Source of the DNA: Lederbergia lenta NBRC 16444
Lineage (GTDB): Bacteria > Bacillota > Bacilli > Bacillales > Bacillaceae_C
Assembly: GCF_001591545.1 (NCBI RefSeq)
Contig: NZ_BCVC01000008.1
Location: forward strand, 1-64,000
Direction of reading: 5' to 3'
Length of the DNA: 64,000 nucleotides
Shown here: positions 10,678 through 20,125 of the stretch, piece after piece
Layout of the letters: every line of letters begins with the position of its first letter
Numbering within the stretch: position 1 is the first letter of the stretch
Notes under the pieces: model-generated
What the model was told of the DNA's origin: nothing
The model's database searches: none
The model's input: the letters and a program-made list of their open reading frames with translations, nothing else
Translations under genes and position numbers: made by a program

Positions 10678-10839
10678 TTGCCTTTTTTAAGGGTTTGTCG
10701 GTTCCTGCTTTGGTGACAGCTGTCATATATGTCAAAGGCAATGCACTTTCGCTCTTCTTAGGGACCATGTACTAACATCGCCGCCTTTTGCATTTGCATC
10801 ATAAGGACCTGAGTAACGCTGCTAGAAGGGGGAGAAACT

Positions 10840-11508
10840 GTGTTTAAACGAATGAAAGAAGATATTGAAACGGTATTTGACCAAGACCCTGCAGCACGTA
10901 GTAGTCTAGAAGTTATTTTGACATACTCTGGTCTACATGCGATTTGGGCACATCGTATTGCTCATCTATTTTTCAATAGAAAAATGTTCTTTATGGCTAG
11001 ACTCATTTCACAAGTAAACCGATTTTTCACTGGGATTGAAATCCATCCAGGAGCAAAAATAGGGCATCGCTTTTTCATTGATCACGGTATGGGTGTAGTA
11101 ATTGGAGAAACATGCGAAATTGGAAATAATGTAACTGTCTTTCAGGGAGTTACACTTGGCGGGACAGGAAAGGAAAAGGGCAAACGGCATCCGACGATCG
11201 AAGATAATGCATTAATTGCCACAGGCGCTAAAGTGCTTGGGAATATTATTGTCGGGGAAAATTCTAAGGTCGGAGCAGGATCCGTTGTATTGAAAGATGT
11301 GCCTGCTAACTCAACGGTAGTAGGAATCCCGGGGCGAGTGGTCATTCAAAATGGTATCAAACTGAAAAGAAAACTAGATCATAACGATCTTCCTGATCCT
11401 ATTTCTGATAGATGTTCAGAAATGGAGCAAGAAATACACAGGTTACAAACGGAAGTCAAACGCTTAAATATGAAAGGAGAACATGAAGATGTCAATAAAG
11501 ATTTATAA
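10840..11508 (+). CDS. cysE: Serine O-acetyltransferase
   Basis: CysE acetylates serine with acetyl-CoA, the first step of cysteine synthesis. The 222-aa protein has an N-terminal helical region and a left-handed beta-helix of hexapeptide repeats (about 65-170), including [24 protein letters not shown] at 10840 follows a GGGGGAG site and gives the family start MFKRM. It lies downstream of the T-box and overlaps cysS by 20 nt, linking cysteine supply with tRNA-Cys charging. Confidence 0.96.
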   Translation: MFKRMKEDIETVFDQDPAARSSLEVILTYSGLHAIWAHRIAHLFFNRKMFFMARLISQVNRFFTGIEIHPGAKIGHRFFIDHGMGVVIGETCEIGNNVTVFQGVTLGGTGKEKGKRHPTIEDNALIATGAKVLGNIIVGENSKVGAGSVVLKDVPANSTVVGIPGRVVIQNGIKLKRKLDHNDLPDPISDRCSEMEQEIHRLQTEVKRLNMKGEHEDVNKDL

Positions 11509-12886
11509 TACATTGTCTCGAAAGAAAGAAGATTTTGTTCCGCTAGAAGAAGGAAAGGTCAAAATGTATGTATGTGGCCCAACCGTTTATAACTATATTC
11601 ATATTGGCAATGCTCGACCTGCTATCGTGTTTGACACGGTTCGCCGATACTTGGAGTATAGGGGATACGAAGTGAACTATGTATCTAATTTTACAGACGT
11701 CGACGATAAGTTAATTCATGCTGCTCAGAAGCTTGGTGAGGAAGTACCAGCTGTTGCGGAGAGATTTATTCACGCCTTTTTCGATGATGTATCAGCACTT
11801 GGATGCAAGAAAGCAGATCTCCATCCTCGTGTTACAGAGAATATGGATATTATTATTGAGTTTATTGAGACATTAATACAAAAAGGGTTTGCATATGAGT
11901 CGGCAGGTGATGTTTATTATAGAACGAGAAAATTCACTGGATATGGAAAGCTTTCACAGCAGTCAATTGATGATTTGAAAGTAGGGGCACGTATTCAGGC
12001 TGGCGAGAAAAAAGAGGATGAGCTTGACTTCACCTTGTGGAAAGCAGCAAAAAAAGATGAAATCTCATGGGATAGTCCTTGGGGTGAGGGAAGACCAGGT
12101 TGGCATATTGAATGCTCGGCAATGGCGCGAAAATATTTGGGCGATACAATAGATATTCATGCGGGGGGACAGGATTTAACTTTCCCACATCATGAAAATG
12201 AAATTGCACAATCAGAAGCTTTAACTGGAAAAACCTTTTCTAGGTATTGGATGCATAACGGTTATATTAATATTGATAATGAAAAAATGTCTAAGTCGTT
12301 AGGGAATTTTGTGCTTGTACATGACATTATTAAACATCATGATCCGCAAGTGTTACGATTCTTTATGCTAGCAGTCCATTATCGCAACCCAATCAACTAT
12401 ACAGAAGAATTGCTAACACATGCTGGTGCTAGTCTAGAGAGACTTAAAACATCCTATCAAAACTTAAAGTATCGTTTGAAAGCAAGTACCAATCTAACGG
12501 AGCATAATGACAAGTGGGAAAAGATAATAGCTGAACTGAAAGAAGACTTTGTCCGAGGAATGGATGATGACTTCAATACAGCTGATGGTATTTCGGTGCT
12601 GTTCGAAATGTCTAAACAGGCTAATTATTATTTGATGGAAAAAAACACTTCAGATACGATCATTCATTTATTTTTACGGACATTCGAGGAGCTATTTTCC
12701 GTTCTCGGTTTGCAACTTGAAGAAGAAGATTTGCTAGACGAGGAGATTGATCAGTTAATTGAGCAACGTTTAGATGCAAGAAAAAATCGTGACTTTAAAC
12801 TAGCGGACCAAATTAGAGATCAATTGAAAGAATTAAATATCCTTTTGGAAGACACACCGCAAGGTACGAGATGGAAGCGGGGGTGA
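11489..12886 (+). CDS. cysS: Cysteine--tRNA ligase
   Basis: CysS charges tRNA-Cys. The class I enzyme (465 aa) has [17 protein letters not shown] with zinc-binding C29 and the HIGH motif, the [19 protein letters not shown] segment and the signature [11 protein letters not shown] 11489 is preferred over an in-frame ATG at 11483 because it lies 9 nt after GGAG and gives the usual N-terminus. It overlaps cysE and is under the same T-box; mrnC follows after 4 nt. Confidence 0.96.
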   Translation: MSIKIYNTLSRKKEDFVPLEEGKVKMYVCGPTVYNYIHIGNARPAIVFDTVRRYLEYRGYEVNYVSNFTDVDDKLIHAAQKLGEEVPAVAERFIHAFFDDVSALGCKKADLHPRVTENMDIIIEFIETLIQKGFAYESAGDVYYRTRKFTGYGKLSQQSIDDLKVGARIQAGEKKEDELDFTLWKAAKKDEISWDSPWGEGRPGWHIECSAMARKYLGDTIDIHAGGQDLTFPHHENEIAQSEALTGKTFSRYWMHNGYINIDNEKMSKSLGNFVLVHDIIKHHDPQVLRFFMLAVHYRNPINYTEELLTHAGASLERLKTSYQNLKYRLKASTNLTEHNDKWEKIIAELKEDFVRGMDDDFNTADGISVLFEMSKQANYYLMEKNTSDTIIHLFLRTFEELFSVLGLQLEEEDLLDEEIDQLIEQRLDARKNRDFKLADQIRDQLKELNILLEDTPQGTRWKRG

Positions 12887-12890
12887 CCAT

Positions 12891-13313
12891 ATGAACTTTC
12901 AAAAGAAACAAGTGGATTATAAGCAATTAAACAGTTTAGCGCTGGCTTATATGGGTGATGCCATTTACGATGTTCAGATTAGGCATCACCTGCTACAAAG
13001 TGGAAAAACAAAGCCGAATCGACTTCATCGTGAAGCAACGCGTTATGTTTCTGCAAAAGCGCAAGCAGCAATTCTGAAAAAGATGGTAAATGAAAACTTT
13101 TTAAGTGAAGAAGAACTTGCTATTATGAAGCGTGGTCGGAATGCTAAATCTGGAACGATTCCTAAAAATACAGATGTACAAACTTATAGATACAGTACGG
13201 CATTTGAAGCTGTACTTGGGTCGTTATATTTAGATAATGACTTAGAACGAGTGCAGGAAATAATAGACACGGCAATCAAAATTATTGATGAAAAAGGAGT
13301 GGAAAAAGCGTGA
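12891..13313 (+). CDS. mrnC: Mini-ribonuclease 3 (Mini-III)
   Basis: Mini-III is a small RNase III-like enzyme lacking the dsRNA-binding domain; in Bacillus it matures 23S rRNA ends. The 140-aa product has the catalytic segment [12 protein letters not shown] with the key Asp at 23. It lies 4 nt after cysS and overlaps rlmB by 4 nt, grouping an rRNA processing enzyme with an rRNA methyltransferase. Confidence 0.93.
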   Translation: MNFQKKQVDYKQLNSLALAYMGDAIYDVQIRHHLLQSGKTKPNRLHREATRYVSAKAQAAILKKMVNENFLSEEELAIMKRGRNAKSGTIPKNTDVQTYRYSTAFEAVLGSLYLDNDLERVQEIIDTAIKIIDEKGVEKA

Positions 13314-14053
13314 GCGAAGAATGGATAGCAGGAAAAAATCCTGTAATTGAAGCGTTGAAAGCAGATCGCGATATGAATAAAATTTGGATCTCTGAGGGAT
13401 CGCAGAAAGGGCAAATGCAGGTTATTATCAAACTCGCTAAAGAGCGCAAGATTCAAGTTCAATTTGTACCAAAACAAAAAATTGATCAGGTAAGTAAAGA
13501 GAATCATCAAGGAGTTGTAGCTCAGGTTGCTGCTTATCAATATGCAGAAATAGACGATCTATTTCAGCGCGCTGCTGACAAAGGAGAGGATCCTTTCTTT
13601 CTTATCCTAGATGAATTGGAAGACCCCCACAATCTAGGTTCTATTCTAAGGACAGCAGATGCGGCAGGTGTTCACGGGATCATTATACCAAAGCGTCGTG
13701 CGGTGGGACTTACTGCAACAGTTGCAAAGTTATCAACGGGGGCGATTGAATATGTACCTGTTGCAAGGGTGACCAATATCGCGAGAACAATTGATGAAAT
13801 AAAAGAGCGTGGTGTATGGGTGTTTGGTACGGATGCAAAGAAAAGTCATGACTATCGAACGATGGATAGCACACTTCCACTTGCAATTGTGATCGGAAGT
13901 GAAGGAAAAGGCATAGGACGCTTAATTAAAGATAAATGTGATTTTCTTATTCATTTACCAATGGTAGGCCATGTTACATCATTGAATGCTTCTGTTGCCG
14001 CTGCACTACTCATGTATGAGGTTCATCGCAAACGCCGACCGTTAGAGGATTAA
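13310..14053 (+). CDS. rlmB: 23S rRNA 2'-O-methyltransferase of the TrmH/RlmB family
   Basis: The 247-aa SPOUT-class methyltransferase has an N-terminal L30e-like substrate-binding domain (starting [14 protein letters not shown]) and a C-terminal knotted SAM-binding domain with [30 protein letters not shown] and [19 protein letters not shown]. By homology it modifies G2251-equivalent of 23S rRNA. It starts with GTG in the GTGA overlap with mrnC. Confidence 0.92.
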   Translation: MSEEWIAGKNPVIEALKADRDMNKIWISEGSQKGQMQVIIKLAKERKIQVQFVPKQKIDQVSKENHQGVVAQVAAYQYAEIDDLFQRAADKGEDPFFLILDELEDPHNLGSILRTADAAGVHGIIIPKRRAVGLTATVAKLSTGAIEYVPVARVTNIARTIDEIKERGVWVFGTDAKKSHDYRTMDSTLPLAIVIGSEGKGIGRLIKDKCDFLIHLPMVGHVTSLNASVAAALLMYEVHRKRRPLED

Positions 14054-14057
14054 TGAA

Positions 14058-14567
14058 ATGAATATCCTCTTAGTCGATGGTTATAACATCATTGGCGCGT
14101 GGCCGGAACTTATTCATTTAAAAAGAAAAGATCTTGCTGCTGCTCGCGACCGACTAATCGCGATCATGAGCGAGTATCAAGGTTATACCGGATACAAAGT
14201 AATTATTGTTTTTGATGCGTACGATGTTAAAGGGTTGGAAAAAAAATATAATAATCATAAAGTAGAAGTAATCTTTACAAAGGTAGAAGAAACTGCGGAT
14301 GAGCGGATTGAAAAACTAGCCATTGAGTTGAATAATATTAAAACGCAAATTTATGTAGCTACTTCTGATTTTACAGAACAATGGGCTATCTTTGGACAAG
14401 GAGCCTTAAGAGTATCGGCTCGAGAGTTATTAATTGAAACGGCAAACGTAGAAAGAAAAATAATTGGGCGGGTAGAAAAAACACGAGAAAATACACCAAC
14501 AGTCAAAATTCCATTAAGTGAAGAAGTTGCTGAAATTTTTGAAAAATGGCGTCGTGGACAAAAATGA
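14058..14567 (+). CDS. rae1: NYN-domain ribonuclease Rae1 (YacP)
   Basis: Rae1 is a ribosome-associated endoribonuclease that cuts mRNA in the ribosomal A site in B. subtilis. The 169-aa protein has an NYN/PIN-like fold; the N-terminus LLVDGYNIIGAW carries the catalytic-type Asp at residue 6, and TADERIEKLA and VATSDFTEQW supply the other acidic positions typical of the family. It lies 4 nt after rlmB, and the sigH promoter starts just after its end. Confidence 0.88.
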   Translation: MNILLVDGYNIIGAWPELIHLKRKDLAAARDRLIAIMSEYQGYTGYKVIIVFDAYDVKGLEKKYNNHKVEVIFTKVEETADERIEKLAIELNNIKTQIYVATSDFTEQWAIFGQGALRVSARELLIETANVERKIIGRVEKTRENTPTVKIPLSEEVAEIFEKWRRGQK

Positions 14568-14572
14568 GCAGT

Positions 14573-14601
14573 TGACGTTTGAAAATTCAGTCATGTATAA
14601 T
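14573..14601 (+). promoter_or_regulatory. SigA-type promoter of sigH
   Basis: TTGACG (14573-14578), 17-nt spacer, perfect TATAAT (14596-14601), ending 36 nt before the sigH start. In B. subtilis the matching promoter is repressed by AbrB during growth; the AT-rich surroundings are compatible, but an AbrB site cannot be proved by eye. Confidence 0.85.
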
Positions 14602-14637
14602 GAGCTTTATCTATTGCTTTTAAGGGCGGGGATTACA

Positions 14638-15288
14638 GTGATCTCAAATATCAAGTTAGAGGATGACATCAGGTACGAACTAATCGAAGATGAAAAGCTA
14701 GTTGAACTGGTCCATAAAGGAGAAAGCGATGCACTAGACTATCTTATTAAAAAATACCGTAATTTTGTCAGGGCTAAAGCACGATCATATTTTTTGATCG
14801 GAGCAGATAGAGAAGATATTGTACAAGAAGGCATGATTGGACTTTACAAAGCAATTCGTGATTATAAAGGAGACAAGCTTGCATCTTTCAAGGCTTTTGC
14901 AGAACTCTGTATCACAAGGCAAATCATTACCGCAATCAAAACAGCCACCCGTCAAAAGCATATTCCGCTCAATTCTTATGTTTCCCTAGACAAGCCTATT
15001 TATGATGAAGAATCCGATCGAACACTAATGGATGTCATCTCAGGTGCCAAAGTTTTAAATCCAGAAGAATTATTGATAAATCGTGAGAAATTCTCCAGTA
15101 TTGAAGGGAAAATGGTAGAATTATTAAGTGACTTAGAAAGAGAAGTTCTTTCCCTCTATCTAGACGGACGGTCCTATCAGGAAATTTCAGAAATGCTAAA
15201 TCGTCATGTGAAGTCGATTGACAACGCTCTACAAAGAGTGAAGAGGAAGCTCGAACGTTATTTAGAAATAAAGGAATTCACGCATTGA
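14638..15288 (+). CDS. sigH: RNA polymerase sigma-H factor
   Basis: SigH directs transition-state, competence and early sporulation genes. The 216-aa protein has the sigma-70 region 2 block [23 protein letters not shown] and [19 protein letters not shown], and region 4 [24 protein letters not shown] 14638 is chosen: it follows AAGGGCGGGG, lies downstream of the promoter and gives the usual length. Reading further upstream would run into the promoter and the end of rae1. Its presence agrees with an endospore-forming lineage. Confidence 0.94.
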   Translation: MISNIKLEDDIRYELIEDEKLVELVHKGESDALDYLIKKYRNFVRAKARSYFLIGADREDIVQEGMIGLYKAIRDYKGDKLASFKAFAELCITRQIITAIKTATRQKHIPLNSYVSLDKPIYDEESDRTLMDVISGAKVLNPEELLINREKFSSIEGKMVELLSDLEREVLSLYLDGRSYQEISEMLNRHVKSIDNALQRVKRKLERYLEIKEFTH

Positions 15289-15301
15289 TTATAACCTTAT
15301 A

Positions 15302-15330
15302 TTGACAGAAGGAAGGTTACGTGATACTTT
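15302..15330 (+). promoter_or_regulatory. SigA-type promoter for rpmG-secE
   Basis: TTGACA (15302-15307), 17-nt spacer and TACTTT (15325-15330). It lies 13 nt after the sigH stop and 62 nt before rpmG. Confidence 0.65.
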
Positions 15331-15391
15331 TTATAAGATATTCTATATAAAAGTAAGTGCTAGAAGAAATAAAGTAAGCAGGTGCACTAAA

Positions 15392-15541
15392 TTGAAGAAA
15401 AAGACTACTTTGGCCTGTGCAAGTTGTGGCTCACGTAATTATACAACTGAAGGTAAATCAGCGGCAACACTGGAGAGGTTGGAAGTAAACAAGTATTGCA
15501 AACGCTGCAACGCTCACACAGTGCATAAAGAAACAAAATAA
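15392..15541 (+). CDS. rpmG: 50S ribosomal protein L33 (zinc form)
   Basis: L33 is a small protein of the large subunit near the E site. The 49-aa product starts at TTG 15392 ([13 protein letters not shown]); longer in-frame readings include noncoding leader. It keeps both CxxC pairs (C9/C12 and C36/C39), so it is the zinc-binding C+ paralogue. It precedes secE, as in most Bacillales. Confidence 0.93.
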   Translation: MKKKTTLACASCGSRNYTTEGKSAATLERLEVNKYCKRCNAHTVHKETK

Positions 15542-15581
15542 CTCATTTCATTATAGATTTTCAATTGTTGGAGGTACATTT

Positions 15582-15767
15582 ATGACAAGCTTAACTCAAT
15601 TTTTTCGCAACGTAAATTCGGAAATGAGAAAAGTAAGTTGGCCGAAACGAAAAGAACTTACTAATTATACTATTACAGTTATCACTACAGTTGTCATACT
15701 AGCTTTATTTTTTGCGGTAGCTGATTTAGGTATTTCCAAACTTATCCGTTTAATATTAAATTTATAG
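15582..15767 (+). CDS. secE: Preprotein translocase subunit SecE
   Basis: SecE is the essential small subunit that clamps SecY in the protein-export channel. The 61-aa protein has the conserved amphipathic segment NSEMRKVSWPKRKEL and one C-terminal transmembrane helix (about 31-55), the short Gram-positive form. A GGAGG site precedes ATG 15582. Confidence 0.95.
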   Translation: MTSLTQFFRNVNSEMRKVSWPKRKELTNYTITVITTVVILALFFAVADLGISKLIRLILNL

Positions 15768-15795
15768 TTAAAACATCTTATTTTAACCCCTAGGC

Positions 15796-15826
15796 TTGTA
15801 TAATATGCATCTTTACATGGTATAAT
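15796..15826 (+). promoter_or_regulatory. Probable nusG promoter with extended -10
   Basis: TGG (15818-15820) directly precedes TATAAT (15821-15826), an extended -10 element. The best -35, TTGTAT (15796-15801), has a long 19-nt spacer. A hairpin with T-run follows before nusG. Confidence 0.5.
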
Positions 15827-15847
15827 AAAAAATAAATAAAATTTTCA

Positions 15848-15870
15848 AAAGCCCGGTCACCGGGTTTTTT
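15848..15870 (+). terminator. Short hairpin with T-run between secE and nusG
   Basis: CCCGG (15852-15856), loop TCA, CCGGG (15860-15864), extended by AAAA/TTTT pairing and a T-run. It may end secE transcription or attenuate readthrough from the promoter just upstream into nusG. Confidence 0.7.
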
Positions 15871-15924
15871 CATTTGGCTAAACTAGTGAAAAAATAGGGA
15901 GGGAAGGACGAATAGTCCTATTAA

Positions 15925-16458
15925 ATGGAGAAAAATTGGTATGTCGTCCATACGTATTCTGGATACGAAAATAAAGTAAAAGCAAACCTCGAAAAACGTG
16001 TAGAGTCGATGGGGATGCAAGATAAAATATTTCGCGTAATTGTTCCAGAAGATGAAGAGACTGATATTAAAAATGGTAAGAAGAAAACAATAAAAAGAAA
16101 AGTTTTTCCTGGGTATGTACTGGTAGAAATTATTATGACGGATGACTCTTGGTATGTGGTGCGTAACACACCAGGTGTTACAGGATTTGTCGGTTCCTCA
16201 GGTTCGGGCTCCAAGCCTACTCCGATGCTTCCGGAAGAAGCTGATTTCATATTGAAGCGTATGGGAATGGAAGAAAAGCGCGCCGAGGTTAATTTTGAAA
16301 TGGGCGAAACAGTAACGGTGAAAGAAGGACCGTTTGCTAACTTCACAGGAAAAATAGAGGATATGGATCTTGACAAAGGAAAAGCAAAAGTCATGGTTAA
16401 TATGTTTGGTCGAGAAACGCCAGTTGAACTCGATTTTACACAAATTGATAAAATATAA
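15925..16458 (+). CDS. nusG: Transcription termination/antitermination factor NusG
   Basis: NusG binds RNA polymerase and affects pausing, and links to ribosomes or Rho. The 177-aa product has the NGN domain (starting EKNWYVVHTYSGYENKVKANL) and a C-terminal KOW domain (GETVTVKEGPFANFTGKIEDMD). Length and position before rplK are typical. Confidence 0.96.
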   Translation: MEKNWYVVHTYSGYENKVKANLEKRVESMGMQDKIFRVIVPEDEETDIKNGKKKTIKRKVFPGYVLVEIIMTDDSWYVVRNTPGVTGFVGSSGSGSKPTPMLPEEADFILKRMGMEEKRAEVNFEMGETVTVKEGPFANFTGKIEDMDLDKGKAKVMVNMFGRETPVELDFTQIDKI

Positions 16459-16469
16459 TTTGAAACAAC

Positions 16470-16498
16470 TTGAAATCTCTTGTTAATAATGTTAATAT
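16470..16498 (+). promoter_or_regulatory. Possible promoter upstream of rplK
   Basis: TTGAAA (16470-16475), 17-nt spacer and TAATAT (16493-16498), about 120 nt before rplK. This leaves room for the structured leader that follows. Confidence 0.45.
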
Positions 16499-16564
16499 TT
16501 TTAGGTCAGTACGTCTCAATTTGAGTAACTGCACAATATATAAGATTTTCTATTCATAAGTTGA

Positions 16565-16590
16565 GTGGGAGGGGACAACCCTATTACCAC
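16565..16590 (+). promoter_or_regulatory. Putative L1-binding leader hairpin before rplK
   Basis: GTGG (16565-16568) pairs with CCAC (16587-16590), and GGG with CCC inside, leaving an asymmetric internal loop (GA opposite TATTA). This resembles the L1-binding site of 23S rRNA and L1 autoregulatory sites in other organisms. The function is inferred from shape and position. Confidence 0.45.
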
Positions 16591-16616
16591 ATCACGGACT
16601 TAAGGAGGTGTGTCTC

Positions 16617-17042
16617 GTGGCTAAAAAAGTAATTAAACTTGTAAAATTGCAAATTCCTGCTGGTAAAGCGAACCCGGCTCCCCCAGTTGGACCGGCGCTA
16701 GGTCAAGCGGGTGTAAATATCATGGGATTCTGTAAGGAGTTTAACGCTCGTACAGCAGACCAAGCAGGATTAATCATTCCTGTTGAAATCACTGTATTTG
16801 AAGACCGTTCTTTTACATTCATCACAAAAACTCCGCCTGCAGCTGTTCTTCTTAAAAAAGCAGCTGGTATTGAGTCGGGTTCTGGTGAACCGAATAAAAA
16901 GGCAGTTGCAGTTGTTAAACGCGACAAAGTACGTGAAATCGCTGAAACAAAAATGCCTGACCTAAACGCAGCAAGCGTTGAAGCAGCAATGCAAATGGTA
17001 GAAGGCACTGCGCGCAGCATGGGTATCACAATCGAAGACTGA
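16617..17042 (+). CDS. rplK: 50S ribosomal protein L11
   Basis: L11 builds the GTPase-associated center and is the platform for RelA-type sensing and thiostrepton action. The 141-aa product starts at GTG 16617 ([23 protein letters not shown]); the GTG at 16608 is inside the AAGGAGGTG ribosome binding site and is rejected. The N-terminal proline-rich segment and the rRNA-binding C-terminal domain are both present. Confidence 0.96.
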   Translation: MAKKVIKLVKLQIPAGKANPAPPVGPALGQAGVNIMGFCKEFNARTADQAGLIIPVEITVFEDRSFTFITKTPPAAVLLKKAAGIESGSGEPNKKAVAVVKRDKVREIAETKMPDLNAASVEAAMQMVEGTARSMGITIED

Positions 17043-17075
17043 TCCCTTTGTGCACAAAAGAAAGTTGTTTGTTGA

Positions 17076-17112
17076 AGGGAGGCTGCGATAGTATCAGCCT
17101 TCCTTTATTGGT
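17076..17112 (+). promoter_or_regulatory. Hairpin downstream of rplK
   Basis: AAGGGAGGCTG pairs with CAGCCTTCCTT, with one G-T pair, around a 9-nt loop. Only a short T stretch follows, so it could be a weak terminator or an mRNA-processing structure between rplK and rplA. Confidence 0.45.
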
Positions 17113-17163
17113 TAAAGAACTAGGTAATACCACATTGTGGAAGTTTTAAGTCGGATAATATCC

Positions 17164-17189
17164 GTCTAGCTACAGCGCCTGTCGGCTAG
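17164..17189 (+). repeat. Fragment of a Bacillus-type intergenic repeat (copy A)
   Basis: GTCTAGCT (17164-17171) followed by ACAGCGCCT and GTCGGCTAG resembles the ends of the imperfect-palindrome intergenic repeats scattered in Bacillus genomes. CTAGC (17167-17171) can pair with GCTAG (17185-17189). A related piece lies at 48073-48168. The element looks truncated. Confidence 0.4.
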
Positions 17190-17331
17190 TGGAATTAAAT
17201 TTTTTCTACTAGGTTAACAAGATTTGCCTAAATGGCTCATCGTTTTGACTTAATCGATGGATAAAGCGCCTATGCTTTTGTTTTTCGTGGGAGGTTATTC
17301 CGCTAAAACCACATTACAGGAGGAAATAAAA

Positions 17332-18033
17332 ATGGCTAAAAAAGGTAAGAAATACACAGAAGCTTTAAAGCTTGTTGACCGTTCAAAAGCATACGGTGTA
17401 AATGAAGCAATTGAACTTGTAAAGAAAACAGACTACGCGAAATTCGATGCAACTGTTGAAGTAGCGGTTCGTCTAGGCGTAGATCCTAAAAAAGCTGATC
17501 AACAAATTCGCGGTGCAGTTGTACTGCCAAATGGTACAGGTAAAACTCAGCGTGTACTAGTATTTGCAAAAGGTGAAAAACTAAAAGAAGCTGAAGCTGC
17601 TGGTGCTGACTATGTTGGAGATGCAGAATACATCAACAAGATCAATCAAGGTTGGTTTGATTTTGATGTTATCGTAGCTACTCCAGACATGATGGGTGAA
17701 GTTGGTAAACTCGGTCGTACACTTGGACCAAAAGGCTTAATGCCAAACCCTAAAACTGGCACAGTTACTTTTGACGTAGCGAAAGCTGTGAATGAAATTA
17801 AAGCTGGTAAAGTTGAGTATCGTTTAGATAAAGCTGGAATCATTCATGTGCCTATCGGAAAAGTTTCTTTTGATGAAGCTAAGCTAGTTGAAAACTTTGA
17901 CACAATTTTAGATACATTGCAAAAAGCGAAACCATCTGCAGCGAAAGGGACTTATATGAAGAGCGTTACAGTTACTTCAACAATGGGCCCTGGCGTGAAA
18001 GTGGATCCTTCTTCAAGTATTGATAAAAAATAA
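17332..18033 (+). CDS. rplA: 50S ribosomal protein L1
   Basis: L1 forms the mobile L1 stalk near the E site and in many bacteria represses its own mRNA. The 233-aa protein starts at ATG 17332 after CAGGAGG ([18 protein letters not shown]); an upstream in-frame extension to 17257 lacks a ribosome binding site. Key blocks are [20 protein letters not shown] and [16 protein letters not shown]. The unusually long 289-nt gap from rplK contains hairpins, a repeat remnant and a GTGGGAGG...ACCACATTA motif echoing the rplK leader. Confidence 0.96.
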   Translation: MAKKGKKYTEALKLVDRSKAYGVNEAIELVKKTDYAKFDATVEVAVRLGVDPKKADQQIRGAVVLPNGTGKTQRVLVFAKGEKLKEAEAAGADYVGDAEYINKINQGWFDFDVIVATPDMMGEVGKLGRTLGPKGLMPNPKTGTVTFDVAKAVNEIKAGKVEYRLDKAGIIHVPIGKVSFDEAKLVENFDTILDTLQKAKPSAAKGTYMKSVTVTSTMGPGVKVDPSSSIDKK

Positions 18034-18034
18034 A

Positions 18035-18064
18035 TTGACAGTTTGTAATATCATTTGATATACT
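18035..18064 (+). promoter_or_regulatory. SigA-type promoter of rplJ-rplL
   Basis: Perfect TTGACA (18035-18040), 18-nt spacer and TATACT (18059-18064). It lies 1 nt after the rplA stop and upstream of the L10 leader. Confidence 0.75.
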
Positions 18065-18091
18065 ACTATCTGTTGTAAAATAAATTATACA

Positions 18092-18213
18092 TTTGTACCG
18101 TAGACAGCAGGGGCGTAAAGCTTAATAGCCTGCCGAGGTCATTGCGATATAAATCATCTGATTTAATAGATGAGCGCATGAAACCTCCATGTCTGTAAAT
18201 GTGGAGGTTTTTT
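18092..18213 (+). promoter_or_regulatory. Ribosomal protein L10 leader with terminator
   Basis: The 5' part (ACCGTAGACAGCAGG at 18097-18111, then CCTGCCGAGGTCAT) matches the conserved kink-turn-containing L10 leader of Firmicutes. It ends in a clear intrinsic terminator: AACCTCCA (18182-18189) pairs with TGGAGGTT (18202-18209), then a T-run. Excess L10-L12 complex is expected to bind the leader and favor termination before rplJ. Confidence 0.88.
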
Positions 18214-18254
18214 GCTGGTATAAATGTCGAATTTAGATTTTAGGAGGTGTAAGG

Positions 18255-18752
18255 ATGAGCCAAGTGATTGAAACAAAAAAACAAGTTGTAAGTGAGATCG
18301 CTGAAAAATTGAAAACGAGCGTTTCTACTGTAGTTGTAGACTACAGAGGGCTGAACGTTGCTCAATTAACAGAGCTTCGTAAACAACTTAGAGAAGCAGG
18401 AATCGAATTTAAAGTTTATAAAAACTCGATGACTCGTCGTGCGGCAGATGAAGCTGAACTGTCCGGACTTAACGAAGCATTGACTGGACCGAATGCGATT
18501 GCGTTCAGTACAGAAGATGTAGTAGCTCCAGCCAAAATTTTGAATAACTTCGCGAAAGCGAATGAAGCACTTGAAATCAAAGCTGGTGTCATCGAAGGAA
18601 ATATTGCAACAGTTGAAGAAGTGAAAGCATTAGCTGAACTTCCGTCACGCGAAGGATTGCTTTCTATGTTGCTTAGCGTTCTTCAAGCTCCTGTTCGTAA
18701 TCTTGCTCTTGCTACTAAAGCAGTTGCAGATCAGAAGGAAGAAAGTGCTTAA
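18255..18752 (+). CDS. rplJ: 50S ribosomal protein L10
   Basis: L10 anchors the L7/L12 dimers on the ribosome stalk. The 165-aa protein shows [23 protein letters not shown] and the C-terminal helix (about 130-165) that binds L12. ATG 18255 lies after TAGGAGGTG. The L10 leader upstream predicts feedback control, and rplL follows 47 nt later. Confidence 0.96.
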   Translation: MSQVIETKKQVVSEIAEKLKTSVSTVVVDYRGLNVAQLTELRKQLREAGIEFKVYKNSMTRRAADEAELSGLNEALTGPNAIAFSTEDVVAPAKILNNFAKANEALEIKAGVIEGNIATVEEVKALAELPSREGLLSMLLSVLQAPVRNLALATKAVADQKEESA

Positions 18753-18799
18753 TCACAGTTTCTAAATAAAAAATAATAATAATACGGAGGAAACAAATC

Positions 18800-19165
18800 A
18801 TGACTAAAGAACAAATCATCGAAGCTGTCAAAGAAATGACAGTTCTTGAATTAAACGACCTTGTTAAAGCAATTGAAGAAGAATTTGGTGTAACTGCTGC
18901 TGCTCCTGTAGCTGTTGCTGGTGGCGCTGGTGCAGGTGAAGCTGCTGCAGAACAAACTGAATTTGATGTAGTACTAGCTAGCGCTGGTTCTTCAAAAATT
19001 AAAGTTATCAAAGTTGTACGTGAAATCACAGGTCTTGGCTTGAAAGAAGCAAAAGAGCTAGTTGATAACGCACCGAAAGCAGTTAAAGAAGGCGCGTCTA
19101 AAGACGAAGCTGAAGAAATCAAAGCGAAACTTGAAGAAGTTGGCGCTGGTGTAGAAGTTAAGTAA
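18800..19165 (+). CDS. rplL: 50S ribosomal protein L7/L12
   Basis: L7/L12 forms the flexible stalk that recruits translation GTPases. The 121-aa protein has the N-terminal dimerization domain, an Ala/Gly-rich hinge (about 35-52) and the C-terminal factor-binding domain with [21 protein letters not shown] strong terminator follows, separating it from the methyltransferase gene. Confidence 0.97.
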   Translation: MTKEQIIEAVKEMTVLELNDLVKAIEEEFGVTAAAPVAVAGGAGAGEAAAEQTEFDVVLASAGSSKIKVIKVVREITGLGLKEAKELVDNAPKAVKEGASKDEAEEIKAKLEEVGAGVEVK

Positions 19166-19180
19166 TTATGATGTGAATTA

Positions 19181-19212
19181 AAAGCTCGCTGTTTATCAGG
19201 CGGGCTTTTTTT
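19181..19212 (+). terminator. Terminator after rplL
   Basis: AAGCTCGC pairs with GGCGGGCTT (one G-T pair) around a short loop, followed by seven T (19206-19212). Confidence 0.85.
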
Positions 19213-19272
19213 CGCTCACTCATATAAATTAGGATTAACTCTTGTGCTTTTTTACACGAGGAGGTGCGTCTC

Positions 19273-19875
19273 TTGGCGGATCATTATTATGCAAAGTCTC
19301 CTAAGGTTGCTAGTGAACCGAAATATTGGGATGCTGAATTAAAAGGAAACGCCTTTCGTTTTAAGACTGACCAAGGTGTATTTTCAAAAAAAGAAGTAGA
19401 TTTCGGTTCTCGCTTTTTAATTGAAAAGTTTGAGATTGCGAATGTTGAAGGACCAGTTCTTGATGTGGGTTGTGGATACGGTCCAATTGGTCTTAGTCTT
19501 GCTAAAGTTTATTCAGACAGATCCTTTCATTTGGTGGATGTAAACGAAAGGGCAATCGCGCTTGCAAAAGAGAACGCAATGCTTAACCAAGTTGAAAACA
19601 TTGATGTATATGAAAGTGATCGCTTTAATGGAATAGGTTTAAAAAACTTTGCTGCGATTTTAACAAATCCTCCAATACGTGCGGGGAAGCAAGTAGTTCA
19701 TGATATTTTAGAACGAAGCTACCATCACTTAGTACCAGGAGGAGAGCTGTGGGTTGTCATTCAGAAAAAACAAGGGGCCCCTTCAGCGCAAGTGAAATTA
19801 GAGGAAGTTTTTGATAATGTGGAAGTTGTAGCTAAAAGAAAAGGTTACTACATTATTAAAGCATCAAAATATTGA
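19273..19875 (+). CDS. ybxB: Class I SAM methyltransferase, RsmC/YbxB family
   Basis: The 200-aa protein is a predicted 16S rRNA guanine-N2 methyltransferase-like enzyme. It has the SAM motif VLDVGCGYGPIGLSLA, the VDVNERA segment and the catalytic NPPIRAGK motif of N2-guanine methylases. TTG 19273 is the start, 6 nt after GAGGAGGTG; the GTG at 19264 lies inside that site. Its place between rplL and rpoB is conserved in Bacillales. The rRNA target in this group is not firmly established. Confidence 0.85.
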   Translation: MADHYYAKSPKVASEPKYWDAELKGNAFRFKTDQGVFSKKEVDFGSRFLIEKFEIANVEGPVLDVGCGYGPIGLSLAKVYSDRSFHLVDVNERAIALAKENAMLNQVENIDVYESDRFNGIGLKNFAAILTNPPIRAGKQVVHDILERSYHHLVPGGELWVVIQKKQGAPSAQVKLEEVFDNVEVVAKRKGYYIIKASKY

Positions 19876-20010
19876 CTCTTTATAAACCTTGTGATAGCAT
19901 TGTAAGATGCGAATATAGTGTTTTTTAACTTGATCCTAAACTATTTATAATGAAGTATGGAATATGGATAAGTTGGAAAAGATTATACAATATATAGTTC
20001 TTATTGTGAG

Positions 20011-20046
20011 AAATGTGGTTTTTAAAGAGAAAACCATTTTTCTTTT
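20011..20046 (+). terminator. Hairpin with T-run upstream of rpoB
   Basis: TGGTTTT (20016-20022) pairs with AAAACCA (20030-20036), followed by T-rich TTTTTCTTTTT. It lies in the 250-nt leader before rpoB and may terminate upstream transcription or attenuate rpoB-rpoC. No certain rpoB promoter was assigned in 19876-20010. Confidence 0.6.
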
Positions 20047-20125
20047 TGTCTTATGTTTTCACAGTTTTCTAGCTAGTCTAGGAAAGTTGATGACAATAAA
20101 ACGTTTGATTTGAGGGGTGAATCAG

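Noticed and set aside
10584-10775. Rightward 63-codon reading frame between gltX and cysE
   Set aside because: It lies across the T-box antiterminator and terminator and has no proper ribosome binding site.
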